Below are positions 44,214 through 51,707 of a stretch of DNA of 64,000 nucleotides, piece after piece. Each line of letters opens with the position of its first letter. Within the stretch, counting starts at the first letter, position 1. Below the pieces are notes generated by a model. That model had not been told where the DNA came from, ran no database searches, and saw only the letters and a list, made by a program, of their open reading frames with translations. The position numbers and the translations under genes were made by a program. The DNA comes from an uncultured Lachnospiraceae bacterium (lineage in GTDB: Bacteria; Bacillota; Clostridia; Lachnospirales; Lachnospiraceae), in assembly GCA_947172645.1 (NCBI GenBank), contig CAMWBY010000020.1, positions 1-64,000 of the forward strand, given 5' to 3'.

Positions 44214-44993
44214 TCAGCGCAGCTTCTCTTCCGCAATCCTCAAATCGTCATAACCATGGATTTCGAACCATCCTCTCCGTATATGTACCGCTCTTATCTT
44301 ATATCCCTCATCAATCAGTCCCTGCAATAAATCCGTCATATGCATCTTGGCATAATTTCTGGTTGTCCGCCAAAGCCTCTGCCCATCCCTGTCTCTGCGC
44401 TCCGCTTCTGCATTTAAAGCTAATACCTGTTTCAAGCCTTGTTTTCTGAAATGCATCAAACCGACATACTGGGACTGCACCCTGGCAAGTTCCCGTGTCT
44501 TTTGTCCAATCTCCGTCAAATGGCCGTCCGGGCTTAGCATTAACGTCTTGGCATCTCTAAGCGGATTGTCAAACCTCTCTGACCAATATCCAAGCCAACC
44601 GTCATCAATCAGCACGGACAGCTCATCCTTCGCCTCCATAATTGCCTGGAAGACCGACGCCTCATACACAATGTCGCCGTATGAAACAATGACATCCTGT
44701 TCCGTCTCCAACAGCTTTTTCGCACACATCATAGAATACACTTTGTTTGTCGTATCATAGTGTTCATTTACGATGAAATGAATGGCTGTATCCTTAAATT
44801 TTTCCTGCAACACATCACTGCAATAACCGCAGACTATTGTGATATCTTCATCCTGTATGCCACAGGCATGTATCGCGTCAAGCTGCCTGTCGATAATACT
44901 CTTCCCATTCACCTCTATCATGCATTTCGGTTTGTCATCCGTCAAAGGACGCAGTTTGTTTCCATGTCCTGCTGCCAATATAAGTACTTTCAT
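44214..44993 (-). CDS. Nucleotidyltransferase, paralogue of the phosphoglutamine cytidylyltransferase
   Basis: 259 residues, alignable without gaps to the product of 37521-38300, roughly two thirds identical by eye. The signature loop reads LAAGHGNKLRPLTDDKPKC: the usual arginine of GxGxRL is lysine here. SYGDIVYEASVF is kept. It follows gmhA and gmhB, so it might instead activate heptose 1-phosphate, or supply extra phosphoglutamine activation with the flagellin operon. Confidence 0.78.
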   Translation of the reverse strand: MKVLILAAGHGNKLRPLTDDKPKCMIEVNGKSIIDRQLDAIHACGIQDEDITIVCGYCSDVLQEKFKDTAIHFIVNEHYDTTNKVYSMMCAKKLLETEQDVIVSYGDIVYEASVFQAIMEAKDELSVLIDDGWLGYWSERFDNPLRDAKTLMLSPDGHLTEIGQKTRELARVQSQYVGLMHFRKQGLKQVLALNAEAERRDRDGQRLWRTTRNYAKMHMTDLLQGLIDEGYKIRAVHIRRGWFEIHGYDDLRIAEEKLR

Positions 44994-45184
44994 TATTTCA
45001 ATTATGCCTCCCTTTCAAACTCACTTTCTCAGTTGGACGTAATCTATACCTGTTCATCAATTCTACCATAATTCCTCATACAAAACTATTGCCATCTAAA
45101 AATTTCTGGCTGACTGTCTAAGTATCTCATGCTTAAACTTGGATATTGTTTGCACCTACTCCGAGTTTGTTATATATGGTTCTC

Positions 45185-45724
45185 TTACAGCATCCCCACC
45201 AACCCTCTCAAATCCTCAAACACATAATCCGGCGACACATCACACTCCAACCTCTCTGAACCATACCCCGACTCAACCAAAACAGTCTTAACCCCTGCAT
45301 TCTGTCCTGCTATCACATCTCCTGCCCTGTCGCCCACCATATAGGAGTGCGCCATATCAATATTCCACTCCCTGCAAGCCGCCTCAAATAGCCCGGTCCC
45401 CGGCTTGCGGCAGCGACAGTCCTGTCGGTATTTCGCAACTTTCCCTTCCGGATGATGGGGACAAAAATAAACAGCATCTACACCTGTCCGCTGCATTAAA
45501 TATTCGTTCATCTTTGCCAGTTGTTCTTCACTGAATAACCCCCTCGCCACACCACTCTGGTTGGTAATGACAATGGCGTAATATCCCTTCTCATGAATCC
45601 GCCTGACACATTCCGCCGCATAAGGAAAAATATGAAGCCCCTCTATTGATGCAATGTAGCTTCTCTCCTCCGTCAAGACGCCATCCCTGTCCAGGAACAC
45701 AGCCGGCTTTCTTAATTGTATCAT
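45185..45724 (-). CDS. gmhB: HAD phosphatase, GmhB-like (D,D-heptose 1,7-bisphosphate phosphatase)
   Basis: 179 residues of the HAD histidinol-phosphatase/GmhB type. FLDRDGVLTEE holds the nucleophile Asp; ITNQSGVARG, CPHHPEGKVAKYRQDCRCRKPGTGL (zinc-binding cysteines) and MVGDRAGDVIAGQNAG complete the motifs. It is separated by 1 bp from a GmhA-like gene, the usual pairing. It would remove the C7 phosphate of D-glycero-D-manno-heptose 1,7-bisphosphate. Confidence 0.85.
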   Translation of the reverse strand: MIQLRKPAVFLDRDGVLTEERSYIASIEGLHIFPYAAECVRRIHEKGYYAIVITNQSGVARGLFSEEQLAKMNEYLMQRTGVDAVYFCPHHPEGKVAKYRQDCRCRKPGTGLFEAACREWNIDMAHSYMVGDRAGDVIAGQNAGVKTVLVESGYGSERLECDVSPDYVFEDLRGLVGML

Positions 45725-45725
45725 G

Positions 45726-46304
45726 TTAAATCCTTACCCCATCTCTTTCCATAATCACATCGACAATCTGCTGTAATATCAGGTTATGAATGGATTCCAC
45801 AATTCCATATTTGCGGCATGGAACATACACATTCGCATCTCCCATCTGTCTGATTCTGTTATCCGGCTCGAAGCCGGTGAATGTGACCACTGCCGCCCCT
45901 TTACACCGGGCAGTCTCTATGGCATTGACAATATTGGCAGAATTGCCGGAACTGCTGATTGCCACAAGCAAATCCCCCTCCCTGGCCAGAAAATCCATGG
46001 GACGCGAAAAAATATACTCGTACCCGTAATCATTCCCCATACATGTGGTTACTGCATTGTCATACAGGCTGTATGTGTTCATACCTCCGTTTTTCATAAA
46101 ATCCGCCGTCATATGGCTTGCAATGGCGGAGCTTCCGCCATTGCCAATAAAAAACAATTGTGAGCCACGCTTTTTATGGTGCGTAAACGTATCAACCAAC
46201 AAGCGTATTCCGTCATCATAGCTCAGACACTTTCCGGTGATTCTGTCTTTTATCTCCGTATGTTCTAGTTTTTCAATTAATTCTGCTATATATTTATTGT
46301 CCAT
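45726..46304 (-). CDS. gmhA: SIS-domain isomerase, GmhA-like (sedoheptulose 7-phosphate isomerase)
   Basis: 192 residues. FIGNGGSSAIASHMTADFMKNG, then AISSSGNSANIVNAIE and VESIHNLILQQIVD, fit GmhA. It starts 14 bp after the flagellin stop, with no terminator between and a weak ribosome binding site, so it is likely made at a lower level from the flagellin transcript. It would supply D-glycero-D-manno-heptose 7-phosphate, pointing to a heptose-containing glycan. Confidence 0.85.
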   Translation of the reverse strand: MDNKYIAELIEKLEHTEIKDRITGKCLSYDDGIRLLVDTFTHHKKRGSQLFFIGNGGSSAIASHMTADFMKNGGMNTYSLYDNAVTTCMGNDYGYEYIFSRPMDFLAREGDLLVAISSSGNSANIVNAIETARCKGAAVVTFTGFEPDNRIRQMGDANVYVPCRKYGIVESIHNLILQQIVDVIMERDGVRI

Positions 46305-46318
46305 ATTCTAATCTAAAC

Positions 46319-47707
46319 CTATAACAGGCTTAGTACTCCCTGGTTGCTCTGGTTCGCCTGTGTCATCATAGATATGCCTGCCTGTTCCAATATAGCAAGA
46401 TTTGACAGCCGCACCATCTCTCTCGCCACATCCGTATCTCTGATACGGGATTCTGCGGCAGTAATATTCTCCACGATATTCTCCTCATTTGCCACCGTAT
46501 GTTCCAACCGGTTCTGTTGCGCGCCAATCCTGCTGCGGGTCACCATAATCCTTCGCAATGCTTCTTTAGAAGCATCTATACCGACCCCGGCGCCGTCCAC
46601 AGTCGAAACATTAACGCCTTTAATGCCCAAGGATGCAGCGCTCACGTTCCCGATTTCCAACCAAATGCCTTCCCCCGCCTCGACACCGGAATGTATCCAT
46701 ATCTTCTTGCCCGCGTCTTCTATCGGACGGTATATCTCTTTGGAATCGCAAAAGTATGCCAACTCCTTTTCATCCTGCGCCCAATCAAAATTATTGATGT
46801 CATAGAGATACAATGTAGAGCCTTTATAAGCAAATTCTACATTATGGGATTCGGTTGGGTCCACTTTCGCACCTTGCAAGGAATCCACGATATATCTACA
46901 GAAATCCTCCGCATTATTATAATAAGTGCCATCCGCTTTCTTCAAGCCGATTTCTATTTTATCCATTACAATATCCGGGTCCGTCGTAGACACATTCACT
47001 CCCACCGAATCCGTAAATACAACCGTCGTGGGGCAGCAATCCGTACAACAATTGACAAAAAATGTCGTATCAATCAAATCATTCAGCACCGACATATCGA
47101 TGTGAACGCTGACATGAGGTTTATCCGGGCCGTTAAAATGCATAAAGGAAGTGGAAGCCGTTACATCACTGCTATTTAAAGGCTCGTTCATATACCCTGT
47201 CTTAGATATACTATCCCCAAACAGTTGGAAAAACTTTCCGTCTGTTGAAGGTTTCAGCCCATTAATGATTGTCCCCGTACCAAACGACTCCATCCCGTCA
47301 AAAAGCTTAATCTCATTAAAAGTCGTTGTCGAGCCGATACGGTCTACTTCCTCGATTAACTGTCCGATTTCCTGTTGAATATACTCCCTGTCTTCATGGG
47401 TATTCGTCCCATTGGCAGCCTTAATCGACAGCTCGGACATTCTCTGAAGGATATCGCTGACTTCCGCCAAAGCCCCGTCTGCAACCTGACAGACTGATAT
47501 TCCTTCCTGGGTATTCTCCACACCTTTCTTCAATCCCCGTATCTGCCTGCGCATCTTCTCAGATATAGAAAGCCCTGCCGCATCGTCGGCAGCGCGGTTA
47601 ATGCGGTATCCGGAGGATAGTTTCTCCATGGAATCCGCTTTGTTGTTTCTGTTAATGCCAAACTGCCGCCCTGCATTGATGGCAAGTATGTTATGTCTTA
47701 TTACCAT
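46319..47707 (-). CDS. Flagellin
   Basis: About 462 residues from MVIRHNILAI; GGAGG precedes this ATG by about 5 nt, while the longer frame runs backwards into the upstream gene and lacks flagellin sequence. The N-terminal D0/D1 helices (RNNKADSMEKLSSGYRINRA, DDAAGLSISEKMRRQIRGL) and C-terminal ones (ENITAAESRIRDTDVAREM, ending QGVLSLL) are canonical. The central variable region contains CCTDCC at 220-225 and other cysteines, unusual for flagellin. It overlaps the upstream polyol-phosphotransferase-like gene by 7 bp (ATGGTAA). It is the probable acceptor of the glycans encoded around it. Confidence 0.95.
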   Translation of the reverse strand: MVIRHNILAINAGRQFGINRNNKADSMEKLSSGYRINRAADDAAGLSISEKMRRQIRGLKKGVENTQEGISVCQVADGALAEVSDILQRMSELSIKAANGTNTHEDREYIQQEIGQLIEEVDRIGSTTTFNEIKLFDGMESFGTGTIINGLKPSTDGKFFQLFGDSISKTGYMNEPLNSSDVTASTSFMHFNGPDKPHVSVHIDMSVLNDLIDTTFFVNCCTDCCPTTVVFTDSVGVNVSTTDPDIVMDKIEIGLKKADGTYYNNAEDFCRYIVDSLQGAKVDPTESHNVEFAYKGSTLYLYDINNFDWAQDEKELAYFCDSKEIYRPIEDAGKKIWIHSGVEAGEGIWLEIGNVSAASLGIKGVNVSTVDGAGVGIDASKEALRRIMVTRSRIGAQQNRLEHTVANEENIVENITAAESRIRDTDVAREMVRLSNLAILEQAGISMMTQANQSNQGVLSLL

Positions 47708-49059
47708 ACAACCTCCACATTCTGTATCATGACTGGCTTCCCTGTCTCCTGATATACTTGCACCACGCTGCTCTGGTCGCCATAATATGCATCGCTTAGA
47801 ACTACCGCCCTGTCCATATCCGCGCTGTCGTCGTAAATGCCCCATCCTTCCTGCCGGTAAGCCTGGACAAGTTTCTCATACTCCGGCCACAATTCCGGCC
47901 TCATCGCCTGTATAGTAGTCGGAATAAGGGGATGCGGTCTCCACAGCAGCGCCACATCCTCCTGCTGTTCTTTGAATGTACGGAAGACTAATTTCATTTT
48001 TTCAATCATCTTTCCCTCATTGTTTAACAATGCCCCTACACTCGTATTATAGAAAATAATCTTCTTCCAAGTGCCGTCCGGCTTCTCTATCACCTTGCGC
48101 CATTCTTCCGGAACATTTAAATCACTCTTCCCTACTCTGTGGACTTTGTCAAGTTTTGGCGAGCCAAGCCCTAATATTTTTTCTTCCAGCCTTCTCCTGT
48201 CGGTATGTTCCTGGGGCAGTCCGCTCTCTTTCGCCGCCTTGATATATTCGTTGATATAAATCTGCCGCATATTCTCGGACTGCACAATGACTTTATCCGC
48301 CCAGATTGTCCCGGGCAAAAAGATAAAATGCTTCATCCCGTCAATTGCCTCCTGGTTATCCGGCTCTATTTCTTTTAAGATAAAATATGGAATATATACC
48401 AGGCAGTCCGTATATTTCTTTAAATTACTGCAAAAATACCGTTCCGGAACAGAAGTCACAAGGTTGCAGTTGTCGTAGGGATTATGAATATAAATGACAT
48501 CCGGGCGTCTCTCCTCCAAATTATAATCATCATAATGGGTTATCTCGATATTCTCCGGATATTCCCCGCCCTCATAATGCAATTCACCGAAAGTCCCATC
48601 TTCTAACTTATCAAAATATGGTATAGGCACCACATAGGCGTCACAACTCTCGTCTTCCTTCGCGGCCAGATAGACACTTTCCAGGGAGTCCCACATGCTC
48701 GCCTTATATGGCATAAAAACCACTTCTTTCCTGACGTCCATATGTCCGACCGCATTTTCTGCTTTCAACAATATTCCTTCCAACCGTTTATACGCTTTCG
48801 AAGCAGAAATCTCTTGCAGCTGTGTGTTAACCCGGTACAGGACTTCGCAGTATTGTTCCATGCAGGCAACAGCCCCTGTACCTTCCCCTTCCAGGTTTTC
48901 AATAAACTCCCCTATCTGGATTGCCGCTTCCTGACAGTCCGCGAGCATGTTCTGTACTGTAGGATACGCCTGCTCCGAAAGCTTTTCCCTGCATTGGAGA
49001 TGAATCATATGCAATTCTTTATAAATATCTAAAATCTGCTTTTTTTGAAATTCTCGCAT
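47701..49059 (-). CDS. CDP-glycerol/ribitol phosphotransferase-like protein
   Basis: 452 residues. The first 115 residues are helical. Then VFMPYKASMWDSLESVYLAA and PDVIYIHNPYDNCNLVTSV, with a C-terminal WRPHPLI and LSDAYYGDQSSVVQVYQ, resemble the CDP-glycerol glycerophosphotransferase family, which has a GT-B fold and transfers polyol phosphate. Two CDP-polyol synthetase-like genes lie upstream, and its stop overlaps the flagellin start. I infer that it puts glycerol- or ribitol-phosphate on flagellin or on its glycan. Confidence 0.72.
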   Translation of the reverse strand: MREFQKKQILDIYKELHMIHLQCREKLSEQAYPTVQNMLADCQEAAIQIGEFIENLEGEGTGAVACMEQYCEVLYRVNTQLQEISASKAYKRLEGILLKAENAVGHMDVRKEVVFMPYKASMWDSLESVYLAAKEDESCDAYVVPIPYFDKLEDGTFGELHYEGGEYPENIEITHYDDYNLEERRPDVIYIHNPYDNCNLVTSVPERYFCSNLKKYTDCLVYIPYFILKEIEPDNQEAIDGMKHFIFLPGTIWADKVIVQSENMRQIYINEYIKAAKESGLPQEHTDRRRLEEKILGLGSPKLDKVHRVGKSDLNVPEEWRKVIEKPDGTWKKIIFYNTSVGALLNNEGKMIEKMKLVFRTFKEQQEDVALLWRPHPLIPTTIQAMRPELWPEYEKLVQAYRQEGWGIYDDSADMDRAVVLSDAYYGDQSSVVQVYQETGKPVMIQNVEVVW

Positions 49060-49103
49060 GAAACCGTACTACCTCATTTTATTCCGATATATAGACGGAC
49101 GCC

Positions 49104-49820
49104 CTACTTTGATTTTACCCAGTCTTCTCTCTGCACCTTATACAACGCCTTAAAAATTTCCACGTCTTCCATCGTCGTAATCTTGATATTCTTCGCAGAC
49201 CCTTTCGCAAAATAGAGCGTTTCTCCCATATCTATCATCAGGGTATTGGTGTAAACAGCGTCTGTAATCCCTTTCTTTAAAGCCTCTTCGTGCGCTTCCA
49301 TGACCCGCTTATAGAGATACGCCTGCGGTGTCTGTACGCGCATAATGTCGCTGCGGCTGATTCCTTTATTCCCCTTTATTCCGTCGTCTGTCCTGATAAT
49401 CGTTTCCTGGCACCGCATAGCGGAAAGTCCTGAACCATACTGCCTGCATTTCACAATACAGTCAGATATGATATCCGCAGACACCATGGGACGTATTGCA
49501 TCATGAATAATCACGATATCGTCTTCGTTACATATGCCCCTCAGTTCCCGCAACGCATTCCTCGCCGATGCCTGGCCATTTTCTCCGCCTCTTACAATCT
49601 TCTGCAGTTTTGTGATGCCCGCGTCCCGCGCATAGGCACGCAGAATTTCCTGCCATCCGTCCAGACAAGATACCGTAATCCCATCCACATCCGGATGTCT
49701 CTGAAAAGCTTCCAGCGTATAGAGAATAATCGGCTTTTCATATACATTAAAAAACTGTTTCGGAACATCCTGCTCCGTCCTGGTCCCGCTTCCGCCTGCC
49801 AATATCAATGCCATATTCAT
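49104..49820 (-). CDS. IspD/TarI-like cytidylyltransferase (CDP-ribitol type)
   Basis: About 238 residues from MNMALILAGG; the longer frame starts at a GTG, and AGGAAG lies about 10 nt before the ATG. LILAGGSGTRTEQDVPKQF is the intact CTP-binding loop; IIHDAIRPMVS, VQTPQAYLY and ITTMEDVEIFKAL follow as in IspD and TarI. TarI-like D-ribitol-5-phosphate cytidylyltransferase is favoured over IspD because two copies stand beside a polyol-phosphotransferase-like gene. Confidence 0.85.
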   Translation of the reverse strand: MNMALILAGGSGTRTEQDVPKQFFNVYEKPIILYTLEAFQRHPDVDGITVSCLDGWQEILRAYARDAGITKLQKIVRGGENGQASARNALRELRGICNEDDIVIIHDAIRPMVSADIISDCIVKCRQYGSGLSAMRCQETIIRTDDGIKGNKGISRSDIMRVQTPQAYLYKRVMEAHEEALKKGITDAVYTNTLMIDMGETLYFAKGSAKNIKITTMEDVEIFKALYKVQREDWVKSK

Positions 49821-49853
49821 TGTCTTTTGCACTTCCTTGCGCTTAAAAATAAA

Positions 49854-50564
49854 TTATTCTTTCGGCTGCTCCTGCCGCATTCGATACAGTGCTTTGAACA
49901 TCTCTACGTCTTCCACCGTATTAATTTTCATATTCAAATCAGAACCTTTGGAAAAGTAAACCGGCTCACCCAACTTCGAGACTACGCTATTGGTATCCAC
50001 CTCTCCTACAATGCCTGCCTCCACCGCCTTATTATGTATATCAAACAGCTTGTCCATCCGGTACGCCTGCGGTGTCTGAATACGGATAATCGCGTAGCGG
50101 GAAATACTTTCAGTCCCAATTCTGCCATCCTTAGTCTTCATAATTGTATCCATCGTCCGCACAGCCGCCACCCCCATCCCGTGGTTCCTGCACACCTTAA
50201 TACTGTCCGTTATAATCTCTTCTGACACGAAAGGCCTGATGGAGTCATGCAGAATAATCACATCATCCGCACGGCAGATATCCTGTAATGCCAGAATACC
50301 TTGTCTTGCCGACGCCTGACCATCCTGTCCGCCGGATACTATCCATTTTAATTTATCTATATTAAACTGTTTCGCATAGACATTCACCATCTCCTGCCAA
50401 CCCTCCAGACAGGAAACCATAATTGCATCGATATCTTTGTGTCGTTGGAAAGCTTCCAGTGTATATGTAATAATAGGACGGTTAAATACGTTGACAAATT
50501 GTTTTGGTACACTCATCTGAAATGTAGGGTCTGTACCGCCTGCTAAGATTAAAGCCACATTCAT
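49854..50564 (-). CDS. IspD/TarI-like cytidylyltransferase with altered CTP loop
   Basis: About 236 residues from MNVALILAGG. The frame is open 57 bp further upstream, but the predicted promoter places the transcript start near 50617 and AGAAGAG precedes the chosen ATG. The loop reads LILAGGTDPTFQMSVPKQF: the GxGxR arginine is missing. The rest (ILHDSIRPFVS, IQTPQAYRM, INTVEDVEMFKAL) is conserved and close to the gene at 49104. It may be a regulatory partner or have another donor. Confidence 0.8.
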   Translation of the reverse strand: MNVALILAGGTDPTFQMSVPKQFVNVFNRPIITYTLEAFQRHKDIDAIMVSCLEGWQEMVNVYAKQFNIDKLKWIVSGGQDGQASARQGILALQDICRADDVIILHDSIRPFVSEEIITDSIKVCRNHGMGVAAVRTMDTIMKTKDGRIGTESISRYAIIRIQTPQAYRMDKLFDIHNKAVEAGIVGEVDTNSVVSKLGEPVYFSKGSDLNMKINTVEDVEMFKALYRMRQEQPKE

Positions 50565-50623
50565 AGCAAATTCTCTTCTTTCTGTCATTTGACATAAACA
50601 TATCATGTTGCCAGTGTACATCT

Positions 50624-50653
50624 ACTATACCAAATACTGATAACTTTTAGCAA
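50624..50653 (-). promoter_or_regulatory. Promoter of the flagellin operon
   Basis: On the minus strand TTGCTA (50648-50653), 18-nt spacer, TATAGT (50624-50629), a vegetative-type promoter. It faces the IspD-like gene and the run of genes through flagellin to 44214 and beyond. Confidence 0.5.
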
Positions 50654-50667
50654 GCAAATATTGATAA
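50631..50667. repeat. Paired 13-bp direct repeat over the promoter
   Basis: CAAATACTGATAA (50631-50643) and CAAATATTGATAA (50655-50667) differ at one base and are spaced 24 bp start to start, close to two helical turns plus a little. They flank the -35 box of the promoter at 50624-50653, so they could be a regulator site. Confidence 0.4.
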
Positions 50668-50760
50668 GTATATCTTTATTATATATCGTCCAAAATCTGC
50701 CATTGTACAATAGGATATCCATATACTGTGTATCCATTAAGCCTACTCTGCCATCCCTCT

Positions 50761-50844
50761 GTATAGACACCTCGATATCATCTGTTTTTCCGAGGCATAC
50801 CGCACATACAGACGGCCGCCACATCGCTGACCGGCTGTATATGC
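50761..50844 (-). other. Two adjacent RNA-like hairpins in the intergenic space
   Basis: Hairpin one has arms 50802-50811 and 50835-50844; its only imperfect pair is G-U on the minus strand. Hairpin two has CCTCG/CGAGG (50770-50774, 50791-50795) extended by GTAT/ATAC. Neither has a U-tract. They lie between the ferritin-like gene stop and the flagellin-operon promoter and may form a 3' end structure or small RNA. No known riboswitch is recognised. Confidence 0.35.
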
Positions 50845-50879
50845 GGTGACTGGCTCCGCTCCATAAAAAACGCCCTTCT

Positions 50880-51419
50880 TTACCCCTTCATCATCTCCAA
50901 CAGCATAATATGATACTCCTCATCCTGAATAATGCGTTCCAACAGCGCATTCACATAATCATCCTCAATCATGCCAATATGCTGCCTATACTGTTCTATC
51001 GCGGCTTTCTCTGACGTAAGATTAGCATCCAGAATCTTGTTTTCATCGCTTGACAGATTCGTGTACTCTGGCGTCCACATCTGCGTTCCTGTCCTCGTTT
51101 TAATGGAAAAATCAATATTTCCGCCAAGCAGAAGTATCATCTCTCCCAGTTTCTGCAGATGGGTCATTTCAGCCACCGCCATGCCTACAATTGTTTTCGC
51201 CACCGTACATTGACGACAACACAGGCTGCTCTCCCCGTGAATATACTGAACCGCCGCAGTCAGTTCCGATACCGAACCGCAATAGTCCAATGTCAGCAGA
51301 TTGGCATAGAACTGGTTCTGCTCCCTGACCTTAATCGGCGGATATGGAAAAGGTAAATTTAAAGGCCCCATACTCCCCAAACCACAATTATTTTGTAAAA
51401 CCGCTCCCGTTCCATCCAT
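50880..51419 (-). CDS. Ferritin-like di-metal protein
   Basis: 179 residues. Four helices carry two E...ExxH sets: SELTAAVQYI and VAEMTHLQKL in the first pair, EKAAIEQYRQHI and QDEEYHIMLL in the second, the pattern of rubrerythrin/bacterioferritin-like carboxylate-bridged di-iron or di-manganese sites. A CCRQC cluster lies between helices one and two. It resembles clostridial manganese-catalase or spore-coat-related ferritin-like proteins. The N-terminal 45 residues are proline-rich. Separate from the flagellin operon. Confidence 0.78.
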   Translation of the reverse strand: MDGTGAVLQNNCGLGSMGPLNLPFPYPPIKVREQNQFYANLLTLDYCGSVSELTAAVQYIHGESSLCCRQCTVAKTIVGMAVAEMTHLQKLGEMILLLGGNIDFSIKTRTGTQMWTPEYTNLSSDENKILDANLTSEKAAIEQYRQHIGMIEDDYVNALLERIIQDEEYHIMLLEMMKG

Positions 51420-51507
51420 ATGAAGATATCTCCCGTCTCAGTGCAGTCGTTCCCACCAACCCGCACCCCCTTTTATTTAACATATTCAAGTTGGCAATGA
51501 GCAGTGC

Positions 51508-51568
51508 AAAAAAATCTATAACCAGTCACGTTGTGCTTGCACATAAGGGATTGGTTATAGATTTTTTT
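51508..51568. terminator. Perfect 17-bp inverted repeat with A/T tails
   Basis: Arms 51508-51524 and 51552-51568 are perfectly complementary (ATCTATAACCA/TGGTTATAGAT plus seven A/T each) around a 27-nt loop that holds a small GTGC-TT-GCAC hairpin. The tails give U-runs in both directions, so it can act as a terminator after the oleate hydratase gene. It also forms the first copy of the 61-bp repeat. Confidence 0.5.
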
Positions 51569-51579
51569 ATAGGGCGAAG
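51519..51579. repeat. 61-bp direct repeat, copy 1
   Basis: Runs from TAACCAGTCACG to TAGGGCGAAG; identical to the copy at 51644-51704. The two copies start 125 bp apart, with GC-richer sequence between (GATGCAGCGCAGCG). It looks like a small dispersed intergenic element. Confidence 0.8.
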
Positions 51580-51643
51580 CCCGTGAGCGAGATGCAGCGC
51601 AGCGTAATCGAGCTTGCACTGCGACCTGCACTCCAAATTCATC

Positions 51644-51704
51644 TAACCAGTCACGTTGTGCTTGCACATAAGGGATTGGTTATAGATTTTTTTATAGGGC
51701 GAAG
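51644..51704. repeat. 61-bp direct repeat, copy 2
   Basis: Identical to 51519-51579 but without most of the left arm of the inverted repeat, so it folds less well. It ends 4 bp before the stop codon end of the oleate hydratase gene at 51708. Confidence 0.8.
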
Positions 51705-51707
51705 TAC

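Noticed and set aside
49104..50564. IspD of the isoprenoid (MEP) pathway
   Set aside because: Two divergent copies beside a polyol-phosphotransferase-like gene and flagellin fit CDP-polyol synthesis better than a housekeeping isoprenoid role.
50761..50844. Cyclic-di-GMP riboswitch before the flagellin operon
   Set aside because: The hairpins lack the conserved tetraloop/receptor and purine-rich joining sequences I would expect, so no riboswitch is called.
51473..51667. 64-codon minus-strand frame across the 61-bp repeats
   Set aside because: The frame is created by the repeat sequence; no ribosome binding site and no family resemblance.
51519..51704. CRISPR array
   Set aside because: Only two copies, 61 bp long with a single 64-bp interval, no cas genes; it is a dispersed repeat.
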